Positions 1 through 8,363 of a DNA stretch of 64,000 bases are shown in pieces. The first letter of the stretch is position 1. Each line of letters starts with the position of its first letter. The translations under genes were made by a program, and so were the position numbers. The notes beneath the pieces were generated by a model. That model did no database searches and had not been told where the DNA came from. It worked only from the letters and a program-made list of their open reading frames with translations. The DNA lies in assembly GCA_016350165.1 (NCBI GenBank), contig CP066225.1:4712001-4776000 (forward strand), read 5' to 3'. This stretch comes from Planctomycetota bacterium (GTDB lineage Bacteria; Planctomycetota; Phycisphaerae; Phycisphaerales; Phycisphaeraceae).

Positions 1-449
1 TCAGGTAGTGTGTCTGTTGGAAGACTACTGAGTTTTTCCAAAAGGCGACTTCGTGACCAGTAAAAATCTACATCATCTTTGAATATGACATAAATAGTAG
101 AGAAGCCGAAATATGAATAGCTGCGAACGCTTTTAACGCCAGGTACGCCTAGGAGTGATACTGCCAAAGGATATGTGATTTGGTCTTCAATATCTTGTGG
201 GCTACGGCCGGGCCAGTCGGTGAAAACAATCTGTTGGTTTTCACCGACGTCAGGTATTGCATCTACAGCTACAGGATCACGTGGTAGATCGCCGATTTTC
301 CAATCGAATGGCGCGACCATAATGCCCCATGTAATCACAAAAATTACCATTAAGAAAACAATTAGTTTTTGTTGAATACAAAAACCAATTATGCGATTTA
401 ATACTGTGTCAGATCGTTCGGCAAGTTGGTCGCTGGATTCGTCCTTCAC
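1..449 (-). CDS. cusA: CusA-like heavy-metal efflux RND transporter, N-terminal part (cut by window edge)
   Basis: This is the inner-membrane proton-driven pump of a tripartite Cu/Ag-type efflux system; only the first ~149 codons are in the window. The translation shows a short cytoplasmic start, TM1 (roughly residues 28-47) and the beginning of the periplasmic porter domain, with DAIPDVGENQQIVFTDWPGR and ITYPLAVSLLGVPGVKSVR, which closely follow the CusA family. The start is GTG at 449, because an AGGAGG lies 7 nt upstream and GTGA overlaps the TGA stop of the preceding cusB by 4 nt, implying translational coupling. It is the third gene of a leftward cusC-cusB-cusA operon. The class-defining TM4 motif lies outside the window, so Cu/Ag specificity is inferred from the operon partners. 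Confidence 0.9.
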   Translation of the reverse strand, partial: MKDESSDQLAERSDTVLNRIIGFCIQQKLIVFLMVIFVITWGIMVAPFDWKIGDLPRDPVAVDAIPDVGENQQIVFTDWPGRSPQDIEDQITYPLAVSLLGVPGVKSVRSYSYFGFSTIYVIFKDDVDFYWSRSRLLEKLSSLPTDTLP

Positions 450-2644
450 TGACCAACCTCCTGTTCTTCTAGATGAATGGATTTGATTTCACCGCATGTG
501 AGCATGGATTCACCAAAATATGGATTGCGTATACCTTTGGATTTTTGTAGCCAATAGGCCCCTTTAAAATCCAATGCCATGGGACAAAATGCAATATAAA
601 GGTTTGAGTTCCTAACTAACTTAGCTGAAGGTTGGATAAGCTCGATTATTTGATCAGAAAATATAGCAAAATGGTCGCGTAAAATTTTGATATCACTAGA
701 TTTAGTCATAGTATTGCTTAATTTATGCATATTTATAAGCGTTTTTTGAAAGTCTTTCAGCGATACTTTGCTATTGCTATCATTCATTTTGCTAAGCTGA
801 ATGCTTGTTATTTGAATTAAGTTAGATAGTTTGTTCTGTGTCGAATTTATATTTTGAATAGCTTGATCGAAATTGTCATCTGCTAAAGCTTTGGTTGTAT
901 TTAGATATGATCCAAGTAACTGTTCCAGTGCATTATTCAATGATTCATTATTTGAAGTAATCTTAATGATCTGTTTTCCGCTGAATGTACTTTCAGATGA
1001 ACTATACTGAATAATATTTACATTTTTATTGCTGTGATGTGGTTTGATATCTTTTTGATTTAGAGTATCTCTGCTATGTGGATCCATGTTCATGTTGCTG
1101 TGATCCATTTGCATATCGCCATGGTTCATTCCTCCATGTCCTGGAAGAGCCCCGCCACCTGTCGGCGACATCATGCTTGGTTTAGCTTGTATTTGTAGCG
1201 CACTGTCGATGCTGAAGTTACCCGATGTGACGACGAGATCGCCTTCTTGGAGTCCGCTTTCAACGATGTATTGTTCATCAGCTCGTGGACCTAAAACAAT
1301 CTCACGACCTTCAAACGTTGGCTTGGTCCTATTTGGAACTTTGATATACACAACAGCACGACGACCTGTAAGTAAAACAGCCGATCTCGGAATTAATAGT
1401 GGTAGCGTATTTTCAAATTCCCGGACACTGACATAGCCAAGGGAGTGAGCTTGTACTAATGGCATGCCACATATGCTGCAATTGCCAGGTTCTTTTGAAA
1501 CCTCTTCAGGATGCATTGGGCAAATATATTTATCAGCCAAATTAGGCTCGATAACACGTCCTATTCCGCTTGTGGTGGCTTTGACAACAGCACTCGCTAA
1601 CATTCCGGGTTTAAGAGTACGATTAGTATTAGGGACATTAACTCTAACTTGTACTGTTCTGCTAGATTCATTTAGTACTGGTGATATAAATGCAATTGTC
1701 CCAGAAAATTCATGGCCTGGTAATGCCTGCACATTAAAGTTAACTTTTTGCCCGTATCGTAACCATGCTAGATCCGATTCGTAGGCTGAGAGATTTAGCC
1801 AAACTTGAGAGAGATCTGCTATCGTGTATATACGTGTCCCAGTTTCAACATAAGAACCTTGATTAGCGTTTTTGTCGACCACTACTCCACTATTTAGTGC
1901 ATGTAATGTAACACGCTCACTTGCTGTACCTCTGTTCTCAATTTGCTTGATTTGGACTGCACTTAACCCCCATAATCTTAACTTATCACGAGCTGCATTT
2001 AGCAATAGTTCATTTGTACGTTTGACCTGAAGATTAGTTGATTTAGGCATATTTTTCTGAATACGTAAAGCTTGAATCAACTCCTCTTGTGCAGTAAAAA
2101 CTTCAGGACTGTAAATTTCAGCAAGATGGTCGCCTTTACGAACGGGTGTTCCGGTGTAGTCAACAAAAAGTCTATCGAGTCGTCCGCCAAACCATGCGGT
2201 GATATACGTTAATCTCGTTTCGTCGTAGTCAATCTTACCTACAATATCAATATTTAATATAGCTGGCGCACGAACAACAGGTGTGACTTCAATATCTAAA
2301 AGAGCGACCGCTTGAGATGATAAGGTTATAAGGCGATCATTATTTGAGCTATAGTTTGATCCACTCTCATTCGACATTTCATTGGCGACAGGTATTAAAG
2401 CCATACCACAGATTGGACATTTTGCGTTTGGATCAGCTAAGCGGACTTGTGGGTGCATAGAACATGTATACATTTGCTGTGTAGGTGCTGTGTTTGCCGG
2501 GGAAGGTGCAGTTTGCATCTCAGTTGAGTTGTTAGATGACGAATCGCGATTAGTGTGGGGATGTATGTCAATAGTTTGCGCAAAAATGCGATGTCCATTT
2601 AAAGATATTATGAAAAGTAATGATAGTGTGAAAATACATCGCAT
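446..2644 (-). CDS. cusB: CusB-like RND periplasmic adaptor with two heavy-metal-binding domains and C-terminal DUF3347
   Basis: This is the membrane-fusion adaptor linking the RND pump to the outer-membrane channel in the periplasm. I prefer the ATG at 2644 because it opens a signal peptide (MRCIFTLSLLFIISLNG, cleavage near IFA-QT) and has GGAG about 9 nt upstream; an in-frame ATG at 2674 would add 10 residues. The order is: a heavy-metal-binding domain (YTCSMHP...CPICGM, about residues 59-87), the adaptor hairpin/lipoyl/barrel core, a second such domain (YICPMHP...CSICGM, about 373-398), a Met/His-rich linker (about 490-525), and a DUF3347-type C-terminus ending in CPMALDFKGAYWL and NPYFGESMLTCGE. 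It follows cusC after 84 nt and overlaps cusA by 4 nt. Two metal-binding modules in one adaptor are less usual than one. Cu/Ag is the likely substrate. Confidence 0.88.
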   Translation of the reverse strand: MRCIFTLSLLFIISLNGHRIFAQTIDIHPHTNRDSSSNNSTEMQTAPSPANTAPTQQMYTCSMHPQVRLADPNAKCPICGMALIPVANEMSNESGSNYSSNNDRLITLSSQAVALLDIEVTPVVRAPAILNIDIVGKIDYDETRLTYITAWFGGRLDRLFVDYTGTPVRKGDHLAEIYSPEVFTAQEELIQALRIQKNMPKSTNLQVKRTNELLLNAARDKLRLWGLSAVQIKQIENRGTASERVTLHALNSGVVVDKNANQGSYVETGTRIYTIADLSQVWLNLSAYESDLAWLRYGQKVNFNVQALPGHEFSGTIAFISPVLNESSRTVQVRVNVPNTNRTLKPGMLASAVVKATTSGIGRVIEPNLADKYICPMHPEEVSKEPGNCSICGMPLVQAHSLGYVSVREFENTLPLLIPRSAVLLTGRRAVVYIKVPNRTKPTFEGREIVLGPRADEQYIVESGLQEGDLVVTSGNFSIDSALQIQAKPSMMSPTGGGALPGHGGMNHGDMQMDHSNMNMDPHSRDTLNQKDIKPHHSNKNVNIIQYSSSESTFSGKQIIKITSNNESLNNALEQLLGSYLNTTKALADDNFDQAIQNINSTQNKLSNLIQITSIQLSKMNDSNSKVSLKDFQKTLINMHKLSNTMTKSSDIKILRDHFAIFSDQIIELIQPSAKLVRNSNLYIAFCPMALDFKGAYWLQKSKGIRNPYFGESMLTCGEIKSIHLEEQEVGQ

Positions 2645-2728
2645 AAACAAAGACTCCAAGAGTACATAACTCATGACGTTGACAGAAATATAAACGCAGC
2701 AATTGTATATTGTGGTTCCATCAATTTT

Positions 2729-4339
2729 TTATTTTAGGTCAGGAGATGATTCTATCTCTTGCCCTTCTTTGTACTCTAATAACTGTTGATCGCTCGGTAT
2801 TTCGCCCATGACTTCATCGCTTATAATACTATCTACATCCTGTAAGCCTCGTTCAGATTTTTTTGCGCGAATATCTCGTCCCACTACTTCACGCAGATCT
2901 GCGAATGCTTGTTCTAATTCTGTTATATTGCGATACTGTAGTAGTTCAAAACGTAGTAATTGCTGCCAATTATCTATAAGTGTGAGAAAATCCAGTTCAC
3001 CGGTTTGATAGCCACTGACAGAGGCATCTACAGTTTGCCTTGCTTGTGGCAATATTTGGTCACGAAATAAAATAACTTCATCGCGTTGTGCTTCTACATT
3101 TGCCAATGCATCAAGAACATCGAAAGCAACAACATTATTTGCATTTCTTAGTGCAGCTAATGATTCATTTACACCATGATAAGCTTCGAACTTTGCGCCC
3201 TGGATACGCTTGGTCCACATCGGTATCGTAAAGCCTAATGTAACCCACCACTGATCCTCGCCACTAATATCTGGGACAGGGCCATTATCTCTGACTGGGC
3301 CGTATACAAATCCAAGTAAAAAGTCAGGATAATTTTCTAAGCGTGCTAGTTTCAGTTGCTCTCTGTAGCGTGCTACCATCGATTTCGCACCTTGAATCGA
3401 TGGGTTGTAAATCTGCGCTTGTTCTAATAGTAAGTTAGGGTTTAACTCGAAATCCCTCATTTTAACATCAGGTGGATCAGGCAGGATTGTATTCGGTTGC
3501 CGATTCATCAACTGGTTGAGCATTGCAGTAGCTGCAATTTTTTGTTCACGGAATCTTACTAATTGCTCGTTAAGAACTCCGATTTCAACACTCGCACGTA
3601 AAACATCTTGAACGCTAGTTTGACCTGCACGAACTCTTGCCTCGGCTATTCTTTGAAATTGATCCAGTAACAGGTAATTAGCGTGGGTGACTTCTATGCC
3701 CCTAATGGCATAATAGAGTCGCCAAAACGCTCTTCTAGTGTCAGCGATTACTTGGAGTCGAACACGTTCTAAATCTGCAGCAGCAACAGCGGCTTCTTTC
3801 TCAATAATCATTCCACGTGCTTTTAGTTTGCCTGGGAATGGAATGGTTTGTGTAATGCCAGATCTAAATTCGACTTGCCCTGCTGCGGTTTGAGGTAAGT
3901 TGCCGAATTCAAAGAATGCTAGTGGGAAATCTAAACTTCGTGCTTGTGGAGCAATTTTACCAATTCGTTCCACTCTTTCGGAAGCAGCTAAGATTGCGGG
4001 GTTTCTTTCTAATGCTGCTTGAACGTACCATTCAACGCCGCGATCAGCGTGTAGTTCTTCATCGTTTACAATATCCAGTTGAAAGCCGGATGTAATATTT
4101 GATAAATAATCGGCAGAAGTGTTAGAGACAGATCCTCGCTCAAGTTGTTGTGTCGTGCGTTCTGTAATACTCTGCTGGAGGTCTCCTTCCCATTCGCTGT
4201 AACGATCCCATTTTCGATTCATTTGGGTGTATGTATTCGCATTCCAGTCACGAAAGGGTTCCGGTCCACAGCCTGAAAACAGGAAAATAGTGCCCGCAAT
4301 AATTGCAATGCTTTGTCTAGATTGTTGTGTGTTGATCAT
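2729..4339 (-). CDS. cusC: CusC-like TolC-family outer-membrane efflux lipoprotein
   Basis: This is the outer-membrane channel of the tripartite efflux pump. The 536-aa protein begins with a lipoprotein signal peptide (lipobox LFSGC, about residues 21-25), followed by two alternating helical OEP repeats typical of TolC/CusC (for example RVRLQVIADTRRAFWRLYYA and, in the second repeat, NVEAQRDEVILFRDQILPQA). The length fits the family with a C-terminal charged extension. It is the first gene of the leftward cusCBA operon, and its start faces the ECF sigma gene across a short divergent control region carrying a perfect inverted repeat. Cu/Ag specificity comes from context only. Confidence 0.88.
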   Translation of the reverse strand: MINTQQSRQSIAIIAGTIFLFSGCGPEPFRDWNANTYTQMNRKWDRYSEWEGDLQQSITERTTQQLERGSVSNTSADYLSNITSGFQLDIVNDEELHADRGVEWYVQAALERNPAILAASERVERIGKIAPQARSLDFPLAFFEFGNLPQTAAGQVEFRSGITQTIPFPGKLKARGMIIEKEAAVAAADLERVRLQVIADTRRAFWRLYYAIRGIEVTHANYLLLDQFQRIAEARVRAGQTSVQDVLRASVEIGVLNEQLVRFREQKIAATAMLNQLMNRQPNTILPDPPDVKMRDFELNPNLLLEQAQIYNPSIQGAKSMVARYREQLKLARLENYPDFLLGFVYGPVRDNGPVPDISGEDQWWVTLGFTIPMWTKRIQGAKFEAYHGVNESLAALRNANNVVAFDVLDALANVEAQRDEVILFRDQILPQARQTVDASVSGYQTGELDFLTLIDNWQQLLRFELLQYRNITELEQAFADLREVVGRDIRAKKSERGLQDVDSIISDEVMGEIPSDQQLLEYKEGQEIESSPDLK

Positions 4340-4402
4340 TCGATGTCCCTATGAATGCCTAGCTCAGCACACAAGTAAACGCAACTAGACCGCCAAATGG
4401 TT

Positions 4403-4444
4403 CAATTAACGTGTGTTTTTGAAAGAAAAATCACACGTTAATTG
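4403..4444. promoter_or_regulatory. 13-bp perfect inverted repeat in the cusC / sigma-factor divergent region
   Basis: CAATTAACGTGTG at 4403-4415 and its exact reverse complement CACACGTTAATTG at 4432-4444 are separated by 16 nt. It sits between two divergently transcribed genes (cusC start 4339, sigma gene start near 4501) and is the only obvious symmetric element there. It could be the operator of a dimeric metal regulator or an RNA hairpin in the sigma mRNA leader. The last base coincides with a possible upstream GTG start of the sigma gene, which argues that the true start is further downstream. Confidence 0.6.
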
Positions 4445-4459
4445 TGAAAAAGCCCTCAT

Positions 4460-4481
4460 CCGATAAAGTCGGTTGTTTTTT
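4460..4481 (+). terminator. Weak terminator-like hairpin in the sigma-gene leader (possible attenuator)
   Basis: A short stem CCGA/TCGG around a 5-nt loop is followed by a run of eight T after TTG. It lies upstream of the preferred start of the sigma gene. If transcription begins in the divergent region, it would sit in the leader. A 4-bp stem is weak, so this is only a possibility. Confidence 0.25.
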
Positions 4482-4500
4482 TTATTTTTCAGTAAAAAGG

Positions 4501-5172
4501 ATGAACCAATTTTGCTCTCTAATGCGTTATATATCTATGTCTAGAAGTCATGATCAAACCTCAGGAACAGATTCGCGATCGATAGGTGAATTTACGGAAA
4601 AAATCAAACCACTTTTGCCGTGTTTGCTTAGAGTCGCTACTTATCTCACAGGTAATCATGCTAAAGCAGAAGATTTAGTTCAGGAGACAGCACTTAAGGC
4701 ACAAATATATTTTACCAAGTATGCACAGGATACAAATTTTAGAGCATGGATCTTTACTATATTGAAAAATACTCATGTAGATTTGTTTAGACGTGAGCGA
4801 AAACACAGTAAGAATATTTCGTTATATGATCGTTATGAGTTTGAATTGCATGCTACACCTAAATCCGAAGCATTCTTTATGCAGGATGGTTCGCCAGAGC
4901 TAATATTGAACCGTTTTGAAGACCAGATGATTATAGATGCTCTTAAACAATTACCTGAAAATATACGACTGACTTTATTGTTAGTTGATGTTGAGCAAAT
5001 TAATCATACTGATACTGCGAATTTATTAGATGTGCCTGTTGGTACAATCAAATCACGTGCACATCGAGGTCGTTCGATGCTCCGTAAAGCTCTTTACCAA
5101 TATGCTCAGGCGAGAAATATAAATATGAGTGATGCCGTTTCAATAACACAAAATCAAGAGGTAGCGTCATGA
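4501..5172 (+). CDS. ECF-type RNA polymerase sigma factor
   Basis: This is a small sigma-70 family factor that would direct RNA polymerase to a limited set of promoters. Region 2 is visible (LLRVATYLTGNHAKAEDLVQ, then NFRAWIFTILKNTHVDLFRR), then a linker and region 4 with a helix-turn-helix (LPENIRLTLLLVDVEQI, then TANLLDVPVGTIKSRAHRGR). The frame is open from a GTG at 4444; ATGs lie at 4501, 4522 and 4537 and none has a well-spaced Shine-Dalgarno. I chose 4501 because the region before it holds an inverted repeat and a hairpin that look untranslated. Its TGA overlaps the next ATG (ATGA), a usual sign of a sigma/anti-sigma pair. Its position between two metal-efflux operons suggests that it controls them, comparable in layout to cnrYXH in Cupriavidus. 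Confidence 0.85.
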   Translation: MNQFCSLMRYISMSRSHDQTSGTDSRSIGEFTEKIKPLLPCLLRVATYLTGNHAKAEDLVQETALKAQIYFTKYAQDTNFRAWIFTILKNTHVDLFRRERKHSKNISLYDRYEFELHATPKSEAFFMQDGSPELILNRFEDQMIIDALKQLPENIRLTLLLVDVEQINHTDTANLLDVPVGTIKSRAHRGRSMLRKALYQYAQARNINMSDAVSITQNQEVAS

Positions 5173-5861
5173 CTCACTACGATACTAACAAAGATGAACG
5201 ATTAGATAAAGCGACTTCTGAACGGCTTCATGCATTGAGATATTTCAATAATACAGCTTCTAATGATAATGATTTTATTAATCGTATTTTGCTTAACTTG
5301 CAGGATGCACCACATCGCAAGATTAAAAAACGATTCAAAATATCAGCTAGATATTTCAGTATTGCAGCATCTATTACGATTGCATCTATGATTATGGTAG
5401 TTGTTATGTTTGGATCGTATTCTAATGATGTAAATGCTGGAATTATTAACTTGCAAGAATTGCATTACAAGTTAGCAGAGAGTAAGAGTGAAGTTTATAA
5501 TATTCAAGATCTAAATAAAGAGTTAAAAAATCAAATAAAAGCAGCATTAACAGAGAGTGTTCCCAGTAAGTATATTGAATCATGCTGTCTGAAGGATGTA
5601 AACGGCATGATGCTAGCATCGGTAAATTATCAAAATAATGGACAAACTATTAGTGTTGTTATTGCGCAAGGTGAAGAATTTGCAATGCCTATGGGGGAAG
5701 TAGAAAAACGAAGTAATGTGACAATGTATAAGCACACATTGCCAAGCAACAAATCGTTGAAGATGGTTATGGTAAAAAGCCAAGATCGTTGGCTGTGTGT
5801 GATGGGGGAAACGGCATACCAGCGTTTGATTGAAACTGCATCATCTTTAGATTTTAAATAA
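5169..5861 (+). CDS. Putative membrane anti-sigma factor with Cys-Cys periplasmic domain
   Basis: This 230-aa single-pass membrane protein overlaps the sigma gene by 4 nt. It has a basic cytoplasmic N-terminus (1-60), one TM helix (about 61-82, IAASITIASMIMVVVMFGS), a predicted coiled coil (about 94-127) and an extracytoplasmic C-terminal domain with adjacent cysteines C139-C140 (IESCCL) and C210. I see no clear zinc-binding anti-sigma (ZAS) HxxxCxxC motif, so the assignment rests on position, overlap and topology. The adjacent cysteines are a plausible metal- or redox-sensing site given the flanking efflux operons. It could also be an unrelated sensor partner. Confidence 0.6.
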   Translation: MTHYDTNKDERLDKATSERLHALRYFNNTASNDNDFINRILLNLQDAPHRKIKKRFKISARYFSIAASITIASMIMVVVMFGSYSNDVNAGIINLQELHYKLAESKSEVYNIQDLNKELKNQIKAALTESVPSKYIESCCLKDVNGMMLASVNYQNNGQTISVVIAQGEEFAMPMGEVEKRSNVTMYKHTLPSNKSLKMVMVKSQDRWLCVMGETAYQRLIETASSLDFK

Positions 5862-6360
5862 GTATATTCTTTATCATACTACATCTTATGCAGATGGTTC
5901 AGTTTTTTATGAATCAGACTAATGCTATATGTTGAGTGAAAATGCAGAAGCTGAATTTGAGGTTGATGAAAAAAACTTAATCCACGTGACATGGCTGAAA
6001 AGTTTCTTAGAGATAATAACCTAGTACCATAATGCTGTTTAAACGATAGTTCAGCAACCTGTAATATTTCCTGCGGGCTATTTTTTAAGATTACCAAACA
6101 AAGTTAAACACTAATTGTGAAAAATGGAGTGCAAAATAAAGTAGAAATGGAAATGTGCTATCTCAAAAGATTAGCCTATCTTTATTTTGGCGAGATTTTA
6201 CTCACTGTACGAAAAATTGTGTATAAACACATTCTTTTTACGTTAGTTTGAGATTTAATGAAGCTTGGATGTGCGAATAACAAGAAGTTTTGTGCTGACT
6301 GATGCTAGGTACTTGCATGAATGACTTTGTTACATCATAATTTGCGTGAATTGATGTAAT
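5862..6360. other. Intergenic region upstream of the czc-like block, with repeated sequence elements
   Basis: No convincing gene is present; a 72-codon minus-strand frame lacks any recognisable feature. TAATTGTGAAAAA at 6112-6124 is an exact 13-nt repeat of 4439-4451 next to the sigma gene. AAAATAAAG (6133-6141) and CTTTATTTT (6180-6188) form a 9-bp inverted repeat. These are candidates for shared control sites of the two efflux blocks. Confidence 0.4.
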
Positions 6361-6834
6361 ATGCCACAATTTACAAAACTGTTGATTCGTCTGGTTATGA
6401 AACATAAAAGATCATACAAACTTATCATATCACTCGTTGTTTTCTCAATTGTAGGAACGCTAATTGGCTCCTCAGGTGGATTGGTTGTCTGCGTTAGTAG
6501 TTTTGGTGAGCAAGCGGTCGAATTTCTACATGATAGCCACGAAATTAATCATCATGATTTTGCATGTCATCAATCGAACGATGAATTGCACAATTGTGAT
6601 TCACACCAGAGCTCAGAATGTGAGGATAATGAGCTTCAGTGGGAATTGATCCATAGAGCTACATCTAAATCATTCCCAACACCTCTCATACATGCTTATA
6701 TTAGTATTGAGAAACCTTTGCAAATCGCTTGCTTATCAGCCATACAACCCAATAAGTATTATTTAGATAATCAAATATCACTAGATATATTTACGTCTCA
6801 CAAATTACTTGCCAGCACCATTCTTCAAACCTAA
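6361..6834 (+). CDS. Small exported His/Cys-rich protein next to czc-like operon
   Basis: This 157-aa protein of unknown function has a hydrophobic N-terminal segment (about 20-45, a signal peptide or anchor; an alternative start is the ATG at 6397, MKHKRSYKL). A region dense in His, Cys, Asp and Glu follows (about 55-95, HEINHHDFACHQ and HNCDSHQSSECEDNE). The spacing of Cys before the HD-rich stretch and a later Cys-Glu-Asp-Asn-Glu-Leu recalls small exported proteins often encoded just upstream of czcCBA-type operons, but the similarity is weak. It precedes czcC by 123 nt. A periplasmic metal-binding or sensing role is inferred from composition and position only. Confidence 0.6.
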   Translation: MPQFTKLLIRLVMKHKRSYKLIISLVVFSIVGTLIGSSGGLVVCVSSFGEQAVEFLHDSHEINHHDFACHQSNDELHNCDSHQSSECEDNELQWELIHRATSKSFPTPLIHAYISIEKPLQIACLSAIQPNKYYLDNQISLDIFTSHKLLASTILQT

Positions 6835-6848
6835 GCATCGTTTAATTT

Positions 6849-6884
6849 CGCACAGATATCTATTAAAACCTTATCCACTGTGCG
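6849..6884. promoter_or_regulatory. 7-bp inverted repeat upstream of czcC
   Basis: CGCACAG (6849-6855) and CTGTGCG (6878-6884) flank 22 nt between the small exported protein and czcC. It is followed only by TTT, so a terminator is unlikely to be strong; an operator is equally possible. Confidence 0.3.
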
Positions 6885-6957
6885 TTTACAGCTACGTATA
6901 TATTTAAGCATTCTTTGAACACACATAACAGACAATATTATTAGTTAGGAGCTTAAG

Positions 6958-8334
6958 ATGCGCCAATGGTGTTATCTTTCCAGCTTAATGCTAACCATAG
7001 CATTGAGTGGCTGTATGACTTCACCCTTAGGCCCAGTGGTGCTAGAGCCGTTACCTCTTGGGCGTGAATTAACAACATTCCAACCATCGCAAATAGGTGG
7101 AAAACGAAACAAAATTATGAAGAAGCGTGAGAATTTCTCGTCGCCTATAGGCTCAATTAAGCTAAAGGACGCAATGTCGGCTGCGCTACTGAACAATCCG
7201 CAACTTGCTGAATTTGCATATGAAATTCGTGCATCTGAAGCGAGGGCAATCCAAGCATCACTTTGGCCAAATCCTGAAATATCTTTAGATATAGATAATA
7301 TTGGTGGCTCAGGTGAATACCAGAATATAGATTCGCTTGAAACAACATTCATATTCTCTCAAACGTTCTTGACCGCAGGCAAGCTACAAAAGGCCGTGAG
7401 CTATGAAAAACTGGGAACAAAAGTTGTAGCATGGGACTATGAAATTCAGAGAGTTGCACTTCTAACGGATATTCGGCAGCAGTTCATTGATGTTATACAT
7501 GCACAACGACAATTGGATTTATTAAACGAATCAAAGAATTTATCGCAAGAGATTTACGATCTCGTCGATCTACGTGCTCGAATGGGTGATATCCCTCCGG
7601 TGGAAGCAACTCGAGCCAAGGTTCCACTTGCACTTGCTGATGTAAATCTAAATCGCGCTAAACACCAATTGGAAGTTCAACGTATTGAGCTCGCAAGTTT
7701 ATGGGGAGATGTAACGGCTGAGTTTGATTTTGCAGAAGGTGTACTTGATGAATTGCATCCTCTACCAGAGCTAGGTCAACTTGTTGCCGTTATCAATCAA
7801 AATCCTTCAATCGCGAAGCAGACAGTTGAAATCGCAAGACAAGATGCTGCTATTAGACTTGAAAAAGCGAAAGCAATATCGAACATAACTGGTTCAATTG
7901 GATACAGATATTTTAATGATGAAAATGACAGTGCTCTAATCATTGGATTATCTCTACCTTTAGCCATTTTCGATCGAAATCAAGGAAGCATAACCGAAGC
8001 ACGCTATAACCGTGCAAAAGCTTTCGAAGCTCAGCATGCTGCAGAGGTTATGGTTTCAGCTGAATTAAGTAAGGCATTTCAACGGTTGGTCCAATCCTAT
8101 AACGCGGCATTGAGTTTGAAGGTACATGTAGTGCCACCTGCACGTGAAGCATATCAAGCAACTCAAGCAGGTTTCGAACAGGGCAATCTACGTTATCTGG
8201 ATGTATTGGACGCAAGGAAAACTTTGGTCGAAAACCAACTGGATTATTTGAATGCACTTGGTGTCTACCACCGAACTGTTGCACAAATCGAAGGACTAAT
8301 TGGACAATCTATTAACTCGATTGAAATTGAGTAG
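6958..8334 (+). CDS. czcC: CzcC-like TolC-family outer-membrane efflux lipoprotein
   Basis: This is the outer-membrane channel subunit of a cation efflux RND system. The 458-aa protein starts with a lipoprotein signal (IALSGC, Cys at about 19) after an AGGAG placed 7 nt before the ATG. Two OEP repeats follow (LKDAMSAALLNNPQLAEFAY near residue 68, and ELGQLVAVINQNPSIAKQTV near 277). The end of the second repeat carries FEQGNLRYLDVLDARKTLVE, a motif usual in CzcC. It is the first gene of a rightward czcC-czcB-czcA operon, with 29 nt to czcB. The metal is not determined from sequence. Confidence 0.88.
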   Translation: MRQWCYLSSLMLTIALSGCMTSPLGPVVLEPLPLGRELTTFQPSQIGGKRNKIMKKRENFSSPIGSIKLKDAMSAALLNNPQLAEFAYEIRASEARAIQASLWPNPEISLDIDNIGGSGEYQNIDSLETTFIFSQTFLTAGKLQKAVSYEKLGTKVVAWDYEIQRVALLTDIRQQFIDVIHAQRQLDLLNESKNLSQEIYDLVDLRARMGDIPPVEATRAKVPLALADVNLNRAKHQLEVQRIELASLWGDVTAEFDFAEGVLDELHPLPELGQLVAVINQNPSIAKQTVEIARQDAAIRLEKAKAISNITGSIGYRYFNDENDSALIIGLSLPLAIFDRNQGSITEARYNRAKAFEAQHAAEVMVSAELSKAFQRLVQSYNAALSLKVHVVPPAREAYQATQAGFEQGNLRYLDVLDARKTLVENQLDYLNALGVYHRTVAQIEGLIGQSINSIEIE

Positions 8335-8363
8335 TGACAAAACTCAAACAATAAATTTTAGAA

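Noticed and set aside
446-449. Frameshift between cusB and cusA
   Set aside because: The GTGA overlap with a well-placed AGGAGG is a normal coupled start, not a broken gene.
5879-6097. 72-codon minus-strand frame as a gene
   Set aside because: No start signal, no recognisable motif, and it covers a region with inverted and direct repeats that look regulatory.
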